A stretch of DNA of 64,000 nt, from assembly GCA_014529385.2 (NCBI GenBank), contig CM043952.1, positions 59,933,619-59,997,618 of the forward strand, read 5' to 3'. Under the pieces are notes generated by a model. It ran no database searches. It had not been told where the DNA came from and was given only the letters and a program-made list of their open reading frames with translations. The DNA is from Adiantum capillus-veneris. Taxonomy: Eukaryota > Streptophyta > Polypodiopsida > Polypodiales > Pteridaceae. The translations under genes were made by a program, and so were the position numbers. This document shows positions 21,738 through 33,657 of the stretch, piece by piece; positions within the stretch are counted from its first letter, which is position 1; every line of letters begins with the position of its first letter.

Positions 21738-22872
21738 TCAGCGAGACTGTAAGGCCTCCCAGTCTACAGACTCTCTTGAAGCTTCAAGATCATTCAGTAC
21801 TTCATAGATACCTCTGCGATATCCATCTGACTCCTCCTGGCGTGTCGGAGCTCGATGCATCGCAACATTCTGCTTTTATACAAAAATCAAAGTAATAAGA
21901 ATACATGATTCATCGTGTTTTAAAAAACGCCATAGTGAAGATTGGATTAGAAACTCACAAACTCGTAGCGAAAGGTGTCTAAGCCTCCGCTGTCAAGATG
22001 AGATGTTCCCCTGGTCATCTATCATACCCGCGCGGCCTCACGCTCCTGTCTGAACCGCGTGTCCGCTGTCCGCTCATCCTCCCTGATCTGCATCCACGGC
22101 TCGTGTGGGATGCCCGAAGGCTTCGGAGAGCCGGTCCTGAAAGCCTTCCGAGCTGCATCTCGTTGATGTTTCACGGTGTCGCGTGCAACACCCTTGATCC
22201 ACCTCCTCGGAACAACGGAAGAACCCGGAGCAGGTTGGTACTCTCTCAGGATGGTCTCCACTATGTAATTGACTTTGTCCCCATCCTGATCACCCCTAGA
22301 CGTCAGAAGGCTGGTCGAAAACTGCAGCTCCGCGAGCTGGCGAATCCGCTGTCGTATCTCAGTCGTGACTCTATCCATGTCAACATAACCATCTGCCTGT
22401 ACAGTATAGAGCTTGGAGGCACTATGATCGTGTGCCCCCCAAGGTGCTCGAGGTGTGCCAAGAGGTGTGTCGAGAGGTGTGCCTGGGTAGGACGGGGGTC
22501 GTGAGTGAGGAGGGGTCGAAGCATCTGTGGACCCTCCTCCATAGCAACCACCACCTCCACCTGACGATCGCCGAGATCGGCGAGTGTGCCTGTGCTGCGG
22601 AGATGAGGACGTACCCGCCTCTGTCCCACCCCGACGTGTCGAAGCGGCTGTGATGGGAGAAGGAGGCATCGTACCCATAGGCGTCCTCCCCCCCGTAGGC
22701 GTCTCCCCCTAGGCGTCGGACCCTCCGGTGTGAAGCCCGGAGGCGTAGTACCTGTGCCTCTGGCTACCCAGTACTGAGAAGCCTCTGCCATCTGAGCAGG
22801 CGTCATCCGTGTAACGAAGCCCATGAATGCATCTGCACTCATGGAAGCAGGATCCGGAATCTGGTCTGCCAT
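21738..22872 (-). pseudogene. Second CACTA B gene (Transposase_24-like), copy 3
   Basis: Minus strand. It starts MADQIPDPASM at 22872 just after a TTTGTGCAG acceptor. Exon 22872-21959 ends at a GTGAGTTT donor; the last exon, 21869-21738, encodes 43 residues to TGA. The product has a TP-repeat region, an SSPQHRHTRRSRRSSGGGGGC segment split across frames, and a helical C-terminal part (GVARDTVKHQRDAARKAF). It corresponds in position and layout to the family A second gene. A frame change in the GC-rich TP region near 22690-22730 breaks it, and stops lie near 22021-22026. Probably DNA-binding in intact relatives. Confidence 0.7.
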
Positions 22873-22979
22873 ACTAAAGTCCTGCACAAAGAAAGCAAAA
22901 TAAAGCGTCAGAACAAAATTGTTTAAATTAACTTTAAGCTTAATTTTAAATCAACGTCTTCACAAAAACACTTACAGGT

Positions 22980-24150
22980 CTAGGACTCGGCGAGTGAGGC
23001 ATCATCGATAAGATCTTGCACCGTATCATCGTCTATCTCTAATTGCAAACATAACTCTTTCCCAACTCGTTCTGGCAGATTGTCTTCATCCATTGCATCT
23101 TCATCTACAAGTGTCAATTCTAGCTCGTCTACGTCATCCCTCGTATATATGTCAGCTTCCTCTGCCATACCTTCGTCCATCTCATCTAATGTCACAGTAG
23201 TATGGACGTCGTCTGACTGACTTTCCTCCAGGATATCTTGCCCTTCAAATACTTGTTTATTTCTTGGAGCAACCTGAACCACAAACCACCATTGTCGCTC
23301 TCGAGGGTCCGGTAAAAAGACCACTTGCTCGCAATGTTCGGGGAGAGCAAATGTGTCGCTCGCATCTGTCCAAATCTTTGTAGAATCTATTTGTACAAGT
23401 TTGTTTCCATCTCTGCGTACCTTTTCATTGCGACCAGAAGTAATCACCTTGAACCACTTCACATCCAACAAAAACATCTCAAACCGCCTGAAGCTTACTT
23501 TCAGGATGTCTGACACCAGACCACAGTAATCCAGGTTGCTAGTGCTTTCATTCGTGTCTCTAGCACTGGCCCTGCTCTTTTGCATGAAACTAACCATTAC
23601 CCCACTGTCAAACGTGTTTCTTCTACTGTCAATTTGTTGTGTTCTGAAATGCTTTCCATGCGACCACAGTGACATGTATGTATGATACTTCCAGTCACAT
23701 CCAATAGTCAACTCTTCCTCTTCTAGAGATACGGGTTCTCCGATCTGTGGAGGTGCTCTCACTGTCTTGTCCAACCATGCCATTGTAGGGAATTCAGGTA
23801 GAGGAGCGAAATAGTCTGGCAAGGATAAGCCTCTAGTCGTTCGACTTCGCCTGAAATCCTGTCGCTCCCTATTGCATCTCTCTTTCTCTTCTTCCTACCT
23901 TTCAAGCCGTTTTTGCATCGGCGTTGAATTTAGTATACAGAACTTCATGATCTTTTCTCGCATGGCCAGGTTCATTTTCTTCATTATCTTCGGCCAGGTT
24001 CATTTTCTGGAACAGGTTTCCCCTCATGTTGCTCCCATCGGCGACGCCACTCTTGTACATGCATAGGACGACATTCGACGCGACCAAGCTGACCTTCGCG
24101 CAAGTGATGGCCATCTGGAAGATAACGGTGGTGGCCTTGATAAATAATAC
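22980..24150 (-). pseudogene. TNP2: TNP2-like transposase, family B copy 3, internally deleted
   Basis: Minus strand. The long open part 23822-22980 encodes the DUF4216 region (FRRFEMFLLDVKWFKVI) and an acidic tail ending at TAG 22980-22982. Upstream, KIMKFCILNSTPMQKRLER matches the end of the DUF4218 exon of family A. Immediately before it, GHHRYLPDGHHLREGQLGR-like sequence (about 24130-24010) matches the Transposase_21 segment just before the second catalytic Asp. The roughly 450 residues between these points are missing, so the catalytic core is deleted. A 16-bp direct repeat GGCCAGGTTCATTTTC lies at the junction (23966 and 23994). Stops and frame changes occur near 23899 and 23960. Confidence 0.78.
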
Positions 24151-25125
24151 CATTATGCACCATATATAAATACCTTCCTTTTTTTGGTACTTTTTCTAGA
24201 GTGCACCTCAACACTTTTGGGACATGGTTTTTCACTTGGATTGAGGTTTTCAAACACCTTCCCAAGGAAACATCACATTTATTAATTTATCTCTCAAACA
24301 AGCCATATTTTTAAAAAAATTCACCTCATTGTCTATAGAAGCCTCATGATAATTATCAATACTAGCATATCAAATGACACTCTCCTCTTGCAATGACTTT
24401 AGAAAGTTCTCTTGTTTGGTGAATTTTTGATATTCCTGAGCAAAATATCATACATAATCAAACTTCTATGTGTATCCACAGAGAAAGATATAGAGCACAA
24501 TCTACTCTATCTATATATACATCATAAGCATCCACATGATGTTCATGATTCGCCCAAGGGATATCAAGAACATATGCTTCAATTTCCTTCTAAATTGAAA
24601 AAAAATAAACTTCTTTACAATAATATAAAATATAAATCAAAGATAAAAATGACAAGTGTGTTAGTACAAGTTTAGAATCAATTACCTCAATAAATGCCGA
24701 TGCATCTTTTCTACTATCTTCTCCATCTAAGGTCTTCTCATCATGGACCTCTGTAACATCGTCCTCTTGCTAAAAAGAATATAAGTATAATCACATCGTA
24801 AAAGGTACAAAGCATCTCAATAAATTACCACAATTAGCAACCAATACCTGGCTTATCTATATGAATATTGTCTTCCTCTTTATCATCCTCAACATCTTCA
24901 CTATCATTAATTTCCTTCATATTTAAACAAAAAACCAAAAAACAAGATAAATATATACATAATACATGATTAAAATGAAGATAAAAACAAAAAACGAGTC
25001 TCATACCACAACATGTCCTTTGCTTGACTTTTGCTTGCTCCAATTTCTTTTTGAAGCAAGAGATTTGATGCACCAATTGTAGATGACCGACTCCTTCCAT
25101 GGATACTCCACACCATGTACCTTGA
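24151..25125. other. Unassigned sequence between CACTA B and a copia LTR
   Basis: On the minus strand short stretches read like coding sequence (for example EVHDEKTLDGEDSRKDAS near 24690-24750, and an acidic piece near 24850-24920), with intron-like gaps. They could be the remains of another transposon protein, but I cannot assign a family. Confidence 0.35.
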
Positions 25126-25351
25126 TGTTAGGTTGTAGGCCAGGTGGCCATGGGAACCACCCCTAACTTCATTTTCTCTAGAATGAATATAGGGAGAGAA
25201 AATGAGGGTAAACTTTAAGCACTCTCACTTTCTACTCCACTAACCCAAGCAAATGTCTGTGCTTCTCCTTCTTCCCCAATTCCCCCTCACAGACTCTCCC
25301 TTGCTTGTACACCTAGGCACACACGCATATGCATGCAACGTGCACTCTACA
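25126..25351 (+). repeat. Second copia LTR (left edge inferred)
   Basis: Ends ...GTGCACTCTACA immediately before AATGGTATCAGAGC, an exact tRNA-Met primer binding site (25354-25365). The start at TGTTAGGTTGTAGGCC is the best TG candidate, giving 226 bp. No partner LTR was recognised in the window. Confidence 0.5.
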
Positions 25352-25353
25352 AA

Positions 25354-25365
25354 TGGTATCAGAGC
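25354..25365 (+). promoter_or_regulatory. tRNA-Met primer binding site of the second copia element
   Basis: Exact TGGTATCAGAGC two bases after the LTR end. The gag at 27524 is in the same orientation. Confidence 0.85.
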
Positions 25366-26231
25366 ATTCAAGGGCATTTACAGCACCATTGGGGAAATTA
25401 ACGCTTTGCAAGTGCAATAGAATCAAGGGAGGAAAAATTGTGCAAGTAGCGCTGGGAATTACAAGGCTTGTGAGGAAGGAAATTGCAGTTTTCAAGAGCG
25501 GATAGTACCAAGAAATTAGGCAAAGATTGTATGCTTGTGTGTGTTGGTAAGGCCACTTAAACGAGCAACACTGGAAAATTTAGGTGCTCTCAACTAGCGC
25601 TCTCAAAATCAAATCAAGCAAGCCAGCCAATAGCACACTAGAAAGCAAGTCGAGGGGAAATTTGGCATGGAATTAGCATCTCGAGAAAATCAAGTAAGCA
25701 AGGAGTGAAATTGACAGTAGATAGAAATTGGCAGTAGATAGAAATTGAGCATCACTTGATGTAGTAAATAGCAATCAAGCATCACCTGCAAAAGGTGGAA
25801 TTTGGGAGATTGTGTGTGTGATACACACACACACAGACACACACACACACATACAAATTGATAATTTGGGGGGAATTCACCTCTCAAGTAGTGCTAAGGC
25901 TTGGAAGGAGCGTGTGAGCATAACCTTGAGCTTGAGTACAACATTGGTGAGCTTGACAGAGCAGCACTAGGGGCAATTTGAAAAGCACCTATGAGCTTGA
26001 AGCTTTGGGTTTTCTTGCAGCCCACAACATTAAACAAAGCAGCCCTTGATCCTGCAAATCGGGCAGAGAACACACACCCACTCCAAGCTATTATCAATTT
26101 TCAAATCAAAGATCCAGCACCAAAGCGCCAAGATAGAGAGAGAGCGAGGCTAAGAAGCCCATTTTTTTTTGGGTGTATGTACGTGTGTGTGCATGGATTC
26201 TCGGCAGGGGGATCAACTGGGCATCGATCGG

Positions 26232-26282
<51 letters not shown>

Positions 26283-27523
26283 TTCTCTATAGTATGCCAC
26301 ACACCCGGCCCCACTCTCACATCTTCACGCATCATTGGCTTCTAGCATCAGCAATTAGCATCGTCTCGGCACATCGGTGTCGACATCGATTTTTTTGACT
26401 CGGCATTGCCATGGTAGCAACTACGACTTCGGTGGTTTTCCTCAACATAGGTGACTACGGCTTTGGTGATCGCTTCTGTTCGACGGAGGAAGGCAAAAAC
26501 GACAACATTTTCCCTCGGTTTCAAGCCTAGATGGATACACTCCCGTCCGGCGGCAAGAGGCAACATCGGCTCAGTGTTCCGGAATTGACCTTTCGGCATC
26601 AACTTCTTCTCTTGGCATGCATGATTGAGGTACCTCTATCATAGAGGAGTGACACCCGACATTCGCATAGAGAATATTTCCATCAGGTGGAAAAAATTGG
26701 CATCGACCTTCCTAGTCTACACCGACATGCAGGTTTACAAGGGTACTTTGAGCCTACATACACATAGAGGTACATCGCCTTCATAGGAACTTTTGACAGT
26801 CATTTTGGTGGTTGTTTCTTTGCGGATGGCCATGCGTTGATAGATGCATGTTGTTTTGAGTGCACAGAGTGCTATTGAGCTCTTTTGAGAGCAGATATCC
26901 CCGTAGGGATCTTCTTTACTGCACAAAGTACTTTTTGGTGCATATTTGTGCGTGATCACTCATGTACATTGACTTGCAGTCACTGCCTATGTACGTTGTT
27001 TGTGGCGCCGATTTGGCATGATACTTTGGATGTTTCTCGAACGTTTTTGAGACTCAGTTTTGGAAGAGCCTTTTTTGAGATTGTGGCTGGTGTCTTTTAG
27101 TCTGCTTAGCCTCTATAGGGTCATTTGCGTGAGGTTTTCTTTGAACTGGGGTATGCTCAAATGTTGAGATACCTTCAAAGATACAGGTAGCTGGAGTTCC
27201 CCATTATGATACCCTCACTGTAGGATATGTATCTGGTCAGATTTTATTCTTGATGTCGTGTATGGAAGTCTATTGCCAATGACAATGTCAATTTTTTAAT
27301 GCCCAATTAGTGAAGTTGGCACATTCTATGCGTTTTTGAGTTGAGTTTTGACTCCTCATACAAAGGAGACTCTACCAGATTTCTCCCGTGAGTCGTGACT
27401 TTCATTGTTGCTAGCACTTTTGAGCCTATTTTGGTTAAAAATTTTCTCCCGATACAAGGTTACTTTGCCCAAATTTTTGCAACTTCTCTCCATAGTTTGA
27501 CACCTCTCAAACCCGCTCGTCTC
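25366..27523. other. Long leader of the second copia element
   Basis: About 2.1 kb between PBS and gag, unusually long for copia. It holds a (GT)n/(AC)n tract near 25815-25855, a (GA)n tract at 26239-26278 and no recognisable coding sequence. Insertions may be present, but none could be delimited. Confidence 0.45.
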
Positions 27524-28420
27524 AATGATGGCTTCTTCTTCAGAAAAGGAGGAGTATTTCATCTGCAAGTTTGACGGCAACATTTTCACCATGTGGAAAG
27601 ATAATATGAAGGATGTTTTGACTAACAAAGGTCTATTAGAACCATTGAAATAGTGTGCAAAGGGTGATGGATATACGTAGGCTCTATGGGAGATTTTGGA
27701 TGCAAAATCCATGGCTACGATATGTCTATATCTAGTCGAGTCAGTGTTCTTCACTATCATAGGGAAGACAATATAGCAAAGGATCTATGGGTTAGCTTAT
27801 GTTCAACATGCGAGAGCAAAAGTGCATCCAACAAAGTTTTTCTCATGAAAAAGCTTATGAGGCTCAGCATGAAAGAAGGTAGCACAGTTTCTGGACACTT
27901 AAATGAGTTCAACTCCTTGTTCAAAGTTTGACGACAAACTCAAGTCTATATTCTTGTTATGCTCTCTACCCAGTTCATGGGACATATTTTGCACACCATT
28001 AGCAATTCAGCTCCGAATGGCAAGTTAGTGTTCAATGATGTCACAACTGCGTTGCTCCTTGAAGAGATTCGACGTAAATCTCTTGAAGGTGCTAGTCATA
28101 GAGATGCATATATGGCTGGCAGTGCAACAAAGCAAAGAGGTCGTGAAAGAACAAGAACAAAAGCAAAAGCAAAAGTAGAGAGCAAAATTCTCATAGTCCG
28201 AGCAGAAACAGGAACTCTAGTAGAGAACACAGTGCCGGAAATGTCGAGTGTTACCATTGCCACAAAAAGGGCCGTTACAAAAAGGATTGTTGCAGTTTCC
28301 TAAGAGAGCAAAAAACATGCAAAAAGATAATTTTGGCAAAGAAAAAAATACGGCAAGGATTGAGGAGATCAACGTGGTTGAGTCTCCCATACCTACCACT
28401 GTAGTCATTAGGGAAAATAT
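27524..28420 (+). pseudogene. Copia gag (UBN2 type) with damaged zinc knuckle
   Basis: Begins MASSSEKEEYFICKFDGNIF at 27524 and matches copia gag: KDNMKDVLTNKGLLEPL, then SASNKVFLMKKL (about 27824-27860) and SNSAPNGKLVFNDVTTALL (about 28000-28055). It ends with the nucleocapsid knuckle at 28249-28290, CYHCHKKGRYKKDC, where the zinc-binding His is Arg (CGT, 28273-28275). Early TAG at 27651 and TAG at 27677, plus at least two frame changes (near 27680 and 27930), make it a pseudogene. Protease and pol do not follow in recognisable form. Confidence 0.85.
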
Positions 28421-29081
28421 GAACCCTCTAGGGGCCCTTTGGGATTATGGTTAATTAGAGGCCATCCAATAAGAAGAGGATGGTAGGCACACTCTATGCC
28501 CTCAAAGAAGTAGGGGGATAAAGTAGTCTTACACTTCTTGATGGCCTCTTATCTAGTGAGAAGGTGGAGGGTGGGAGGAGGCGTGTAAGGGGGGGGGACA
28601 CCTCGAACCTCAAAGTTTCCCTACTTTTCGGCTCGGTTTAGAAAAAACCCCAAAATTTTAAGATTTTTCAAAAAATTTAAAAATAAAATCTCATCTTCTC
28701 AAAACCCCTCTATTTTATGGTCAAAAGAGCTTTTTTTGACCTCCAAAAGTCAAAACGTGCACCAAAAAACTCTAGGATTCAAAATTTTTCAAAAACTTTT
28801 GAAACATCATTTTCTACTATCCAAAGCCCCCTCAAAACTATTCCTCAATTAAAAACTTATTTTCTCTCTCTAGAACCCCTTTTCCAAGCCCTCCTTGGTT
28901 GCAACCATCACACTCACTCTCTACTCCAACATTCTCTGTCTACACCATCTCCATTGCTGTAGTAAGGAAGCTCCTCTCTCCTCCCCCCCCACCACGGCCA
29001 AAGGATGAGCCTTGAGGATTTGGGACAAGCTAATCATTTCAATATCTTTAGCGATATCCTTAATAGGAACCAACACATTTT

Positions 29082-29120
<39 letters not shown>

Positions 29121-29210
29121 GAATAAGAAGAAGAAGAAAGAGGAGGAGGAGGAGAGGATTTGAAGACAATTAGCACTAAGCCAATAGAGTAGCCTGCACA
29201 ACTAGTGTTG

Positions 29211-29251
<41 letters not shown>

Positions 29252-29745
29252 ACTCTCATTGAAAAGCTTCACGACGATGAAGCTAAACTATGGCAAGTAA
29301 AGATTGGAGAGAAGGGTATCATCCAGCTCAAACTTTATTTGGCTCCTAATAGTCAAATCTAAAATGGCTAGTGTGTACATTTGACATGAGAAAACCATCA
29401 AGGAAAAATATCCCCCCTCACAACAAGGAGTTTTTTTCCCCTCATCCATTGTATTTAAACAACACCCATTGTACTAGGGCTAATTTATTTGTACTTTCAT
29501 GCTAAATATTGCTACCTCTTGTTGTTAGCTTCCTTTCTGTTTTGCAAGCATTGTGTGTGCATCCTTGAAACTATAATTCCAACAATTGTCATGAGACTAG
29601 ATTTTGGTCACATGCCATGGTTGACAGTAATAATACTTTATTGTATTTTCTATGCCAAGGACAAATAGGATGGAGATAGATTCCGGAGACAATGGACATA
29701 CATGATGCAATGTGTCTTGGTTGGAGGGCACACAAAAAATGATGT
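28421..29745. other. Unassigned sequence with GA tracts
   Basis: Contains (GA)n at 29081-29113 and 29217-29247 and a G run near 28591-28598. No gene recognised. A 10-bp inverted repeat AGAGGCCATC/GATGGCCTCT lies at 28456-28553, too short to delimit an element. Confidence 0.4.
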
Positions 29746-30018
29746 ATGTTCTTCTATGAATGGAGGTTTTTTCACGATATTGTAGGTTGTAACAATAGTA
29801 CCACTAGAATTGTGTCATACACCACCAAAATTTTTATTACTCAACATATTTGCGCACCAAAAACAACGAAATTGGCTTGGGACTTGTATGCATGTGATAA
29901 TGAGGCTAAAAATCCTTTTTTGCATAAACAATTAGAGTTTAAGATCAAGCAAGAGGAGGGTAAAATGGATGCCCATATGAGAATTTTAAAGGTTTCCCAA
30001 AAAAAAAGATTGCTTTAA
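29746..30018 (+). pseudogene. Copia gag-like scrap
   Basis: The open frame contains LAWDLYACDNEAKNPFLHKQ followed by LEFKIKQEEGKMDAH, which resembles the mid-part of copia UBN2 gag (tryptophan, then Asn-Glu-Ala, then FL..L, then EG..DAH). The sequence before and after is not recognisable. It could be a displaced part of the outer copia element (LTRs at 19601 and 36631). Confidence 0.45.
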
Positions 30019-31128
30019 CCGTGCTCATTCCTTAGAATTCTCTTACGCAAGCCAATTTTTCCATCCATTACCATATTTATATCACTAAATTTTCTGCCAC
30101 TTGGAGACTGATGGGAGATCCAAAACTGTTAATTTTGATGCACTAGTCTCTATGCTACTACACAAGGCCCAATCAAAGGAACACAAAAATAGCTAAATAG
30201 CATATTATAAATCAAGTTTTGTGGTGACTTTAAGGAGGAGCAATCATGTTGCCACATCTAATGTTTCTTTTTTGGGTTGCACGTCTTGAACCACATCATC
30301 AAGAAATTTCTTCACTTAAAGGCTGGAGGAAAATGCACTCCTTGTAGATGCTTCTTCTAACATAGAATCTGCTAGTGTTGTGCACGATAAAGAGTATGAA
30401 CTAAGTGCACATTGTCTATTTGGCCCTTTTGCGCATGATGCATTACATTGGTTGTGCACTCATATGTTTATTTTTATTTATAATGGGGCTACAAACAACA
30501 TTATTCCTTATTGAGATATGATCACTTCCTTTAAAGTTGTTCCCATGAGAATTATAATTACCAGTGCAACCATTGCCTTTTCACAAGTCAAGTGGCCTAG
30601 GGTTGTAAAATTGTGATTAGTAATGGAATTTGTATCACTCAATCTCACCAAGAAATACTACTGCTTGAAAAAAAATGTCTCTTATCCCTATATAAGAATT
30701 GACAAACTACTAGATGAGGATGCCAAAGAGCCAGCTGCTATGTAGGAGTTTATGATTTACTAGATGAGTATGTCCAAGAGAAGTTGCTATATAGAATTTT
30801 TTGACTTACTGGATGAACTTACTAGATGAGTATGTCCAAGAGCAAGTTGCTATATAGAAGTTTGTGACTGATGAGGACATCCAATACCAGGTTACTATAT
30901 AGGAGTTTATGACTTACTAGATGAATTAGAAAATTGCTAGCTTACTTTCTAGATTAAACGTGAAAACTCCTATGTGTAATTAGGAATTATTGAGGGTTTA
31001 GTCTAACTTGCCATCTAGTAGCACATCCAAAGCTCCTTGTGTCTCCTGCTATCGCTCTCACTCTCTCTTTGTCTATGATAGCCATCCAAAGCCCTCTCTT
31101 TCTCTCTCTTTGGCCAACCACCCCATCA

Positions 31129-31130
<2 letters not shown>
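30019..31130. other. Unassigned sequence
   Basis: AT-rich, with a diverged direct repeat of GACTTACTAGATGA...GAGTATGTCCAAGAG... type at about 30700-30920, three to four units. No gene seen. Confidence 0.4.

Positions 31131-31199
<69 letters not shown>
31131..31199. repeat. (CT)n microsatellite
   Basis: About 69 bp of uninterrupted CT. Open frames encoding Ser-Leu or Arg-Glu repeats here are artefacts. Confidence 0.95.
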
Positions 31200-31201
<2 letters not shown>

Positions 31202-31434
31202 GTAGAACATGCAGTCGCAAGTTGACTGTCTTGCTTGCTTGTGGCACCCACACCCATACTCCAATTATTTTGGTTGCAATTGAGTTGCGTGCATGACTAC
31301 CACAAGTGCATATCGTATAGTTTAACTCTATCTATCTCTTGTTTCCAATGGCCATGCAACCCCATTCTTTACCAACCATTAGACATATCTTTTTTCTTGT
31401 GTCTCCCACTAACACCCTACAACCAAAGCTCGGT

Positions 31435-31583
<149 letters not shown>

Positions 31584-31618
31584 ATCTCTTTGAGTCAACT
31601 AGCCGTTTGAGTCATGTG

Positions 31619-31780
31619 TGGTAAGACATCCTCCTCCACCACTAGATTTGTGTCATGTAGCAGCAATGGGTATAACCACATCACCTCCTGCAATATTGCT
31701 TGCAAAAATCTCATCTCCTTCAGCTCTTTGTATGTGAATGGCTCATACATAGGTTGGTCATGAACACCACCATCAAACAC
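31619..31780 (-). pseudogene. Cytochrome P450 fragment (CYP86/CYP94-like K-helix region)
   Basis: On the minus strand YKELKEMRFLQAILQEVM is followed by LYP and DTNLVVEEDVLP. This is the K-helix and following strand of plant fatty-acid-hydroxylase P450s of the CYP86/CYP94 group. The absolutely conserved ExxR motif reads E-V-M-W because its Arg codon is TGG (plus 31676-31678). The frame is lost after DVLP. Only about 50 residues are recognisable; the haem-binding Cys region is not found in the neighbouring sequence, which is CT repeat. It is a gene fragment, not an expressed P450. Confidence 0.75.
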
Positions 31781-32328
<548 letters not shown>

Positions 32329-32686
32329 GTAGCAAGAAAACAAACAGGAAATGAGTGTCGACTGGCAGCGTTGTCTGCAGGCTGTGTCGACTGGCTACGG
32401 CAGGGCTGCGGGGCTTTGGCTCGGGCAGGGCGGGGCTGAGAGTTAACGCCCCCCCACAGGGCTGCTTCTCAGCTCGGGCTTGTCCTGTGGCCATCTGTGC
32501 TCGGCCCTCCCGTGGCCTTTTGTGCTCGGCCCCAGCAAAACCCGTGCCGACCTGCTGACCCGTCTATACAGAGCTTTGAGCAAGGCTTAATTTCCTCTAT
32601 TTTCAAATCAAACTAAGCCCTCAATCCCGCCCACCACACTCTGAGATCGACAGAGTTGCCAACTAGACAAGGTATCACTAGCACCG

Positions 32687-33445
32687 ATGTCATCATTTGA
32701 CACTCCCACTGCACGCAAGAGTTTTCTTGCAGTGGCTGCAGCACCAAGGAAGGACCCTGCCGCCCGCCAAGAAGCAAGGTTCACAGCCCTCGAGGCTCGG
32801 ATTCAAGAACTCATTGGGGAAAATGAGAAACTCAAAGACTGGCTACGCAAGTTCGAAGACGCAAAGGAGGCAGAGAGCTAAGCTCTACTTGCAAAAACAC
32901 AGGAGGTTCAAACCTCACTCACCAAGAGTGTCATGGAAACAATACAAAAAGAATCACACGAAGCAACACATAAGAAGATCGACAGCAAGATACAGGCAGC
33001 CATACATGAATGCCGACTACAAGAATCGCTCGGCCTCAAGGTCAGGATTGGGGGGCTCCACTCACCGTGGTGCACCATCGAGGACACCCTCGAGGAGGCA
33101 ATCTCCAAGCTAAATGACATTCTTCAACCTGTCTACATCAAGCCCGAAACTATTTCATGGATCAACGACACACATAGTCATGTGCCACCCAAACATTGCA
33201 TCTTCACCTTTAAGGACAAAGATGAGCGTATGAATCTGTTATGCCAATCTCGACTTCTCAAGGGAAAAAAGATTTGGATTGCTGAAGAATTGACCACGAA
33301 TCAACTCAAGAGTAAAGCAAGTGATCTCAAGAAGATGCATGAGGCACGTAAACAAGGCAAATGGGCAGTCTACCGAAATGGCAAAGCGATCATCCAGGAA
33401 TTTCGAAATCCTAAGCCGGCTATCCCCTCAGTTGAACCCCCTTAG
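32687..33445 (+). pseudogene. LINE ORF1-like protein with a single in-frame stop
   Basis: One frame runs from ATG 32687 to TAG 33443-33445 (253 codons), broken only by TAA at 32879-32881. Residues 25-65 and about 70-110 are predicted coiled coil (RFTALEARIQELIGENEKLK; then SVMETIQKESHEATHKKIDS). The second half, with RIGGL, IFTFKDKDERMNLLCQSRLL, KGKKIWIAEELTTNQ and KWAVYRNGKAII, resembles the RNA-binding and C-terminal domains of L1 ORF1 proteins, in which such proteins coat the LINE RNA. The family match is by eye. No ORF2 follows directly; downstream is a TATC/TC repeat, then the reductase pseudogene. Confidence 0.6.
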
Positions 33446-33593
33446 GTTTTGTTCTCTCTTTTATTTACTTTACCCTCTTGATGGACCCTCAGTCCTTAAC
33501 TGATATGTATCACACCCCGATCCAAGAAGAAATTGTTGTAGTGCTCCTTTTTGGTCCCATTGGTCATATATGACCTCCGTGGACGATAATTCA

Positions 33594-33625
<32 letters not shown>

Positions 33626-33640
33626 CTCTCTCTCTCTCTA
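33594..33640. repeat. (TATC)n-(TC)n microsatellite
   Basis: About eight TATC units followed by TC units, ending 18 bp before the ATG of the reductase pseudogene. Confidence 0.9.
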
Positions 33641-33657
33641 AAACAATAGTTGATCCT

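Larger units (their letters stand above)
20909..24150 (-). mobile_element. CACTA element family B, copy 3, truncated at its 5' end
   Basis: The left edge is CACTACAATTAAAAAAGGTGTC at 20909, followed by subterminal GACGCAGATA and GCGACG repeats (20935-21040); this is the 3' end of the element. Genes run on the minus strand: second gene at 21738-22872 and TNP2 C-terminal part from 22980. No CACTA 5' terminus was found to the right, and homology becomes unclear near 24150. Copy 4 at 61023 matches it closely throughout. Preceding bases GTA would be the target duplication, but the partner is missing. Confidence 0.85.

Noticed and set aside
28456-28553. MITE with AGAGGCCATC inverted ends
   Set aside because: Only 10 bp of inverted repeat and no flanking duplication.
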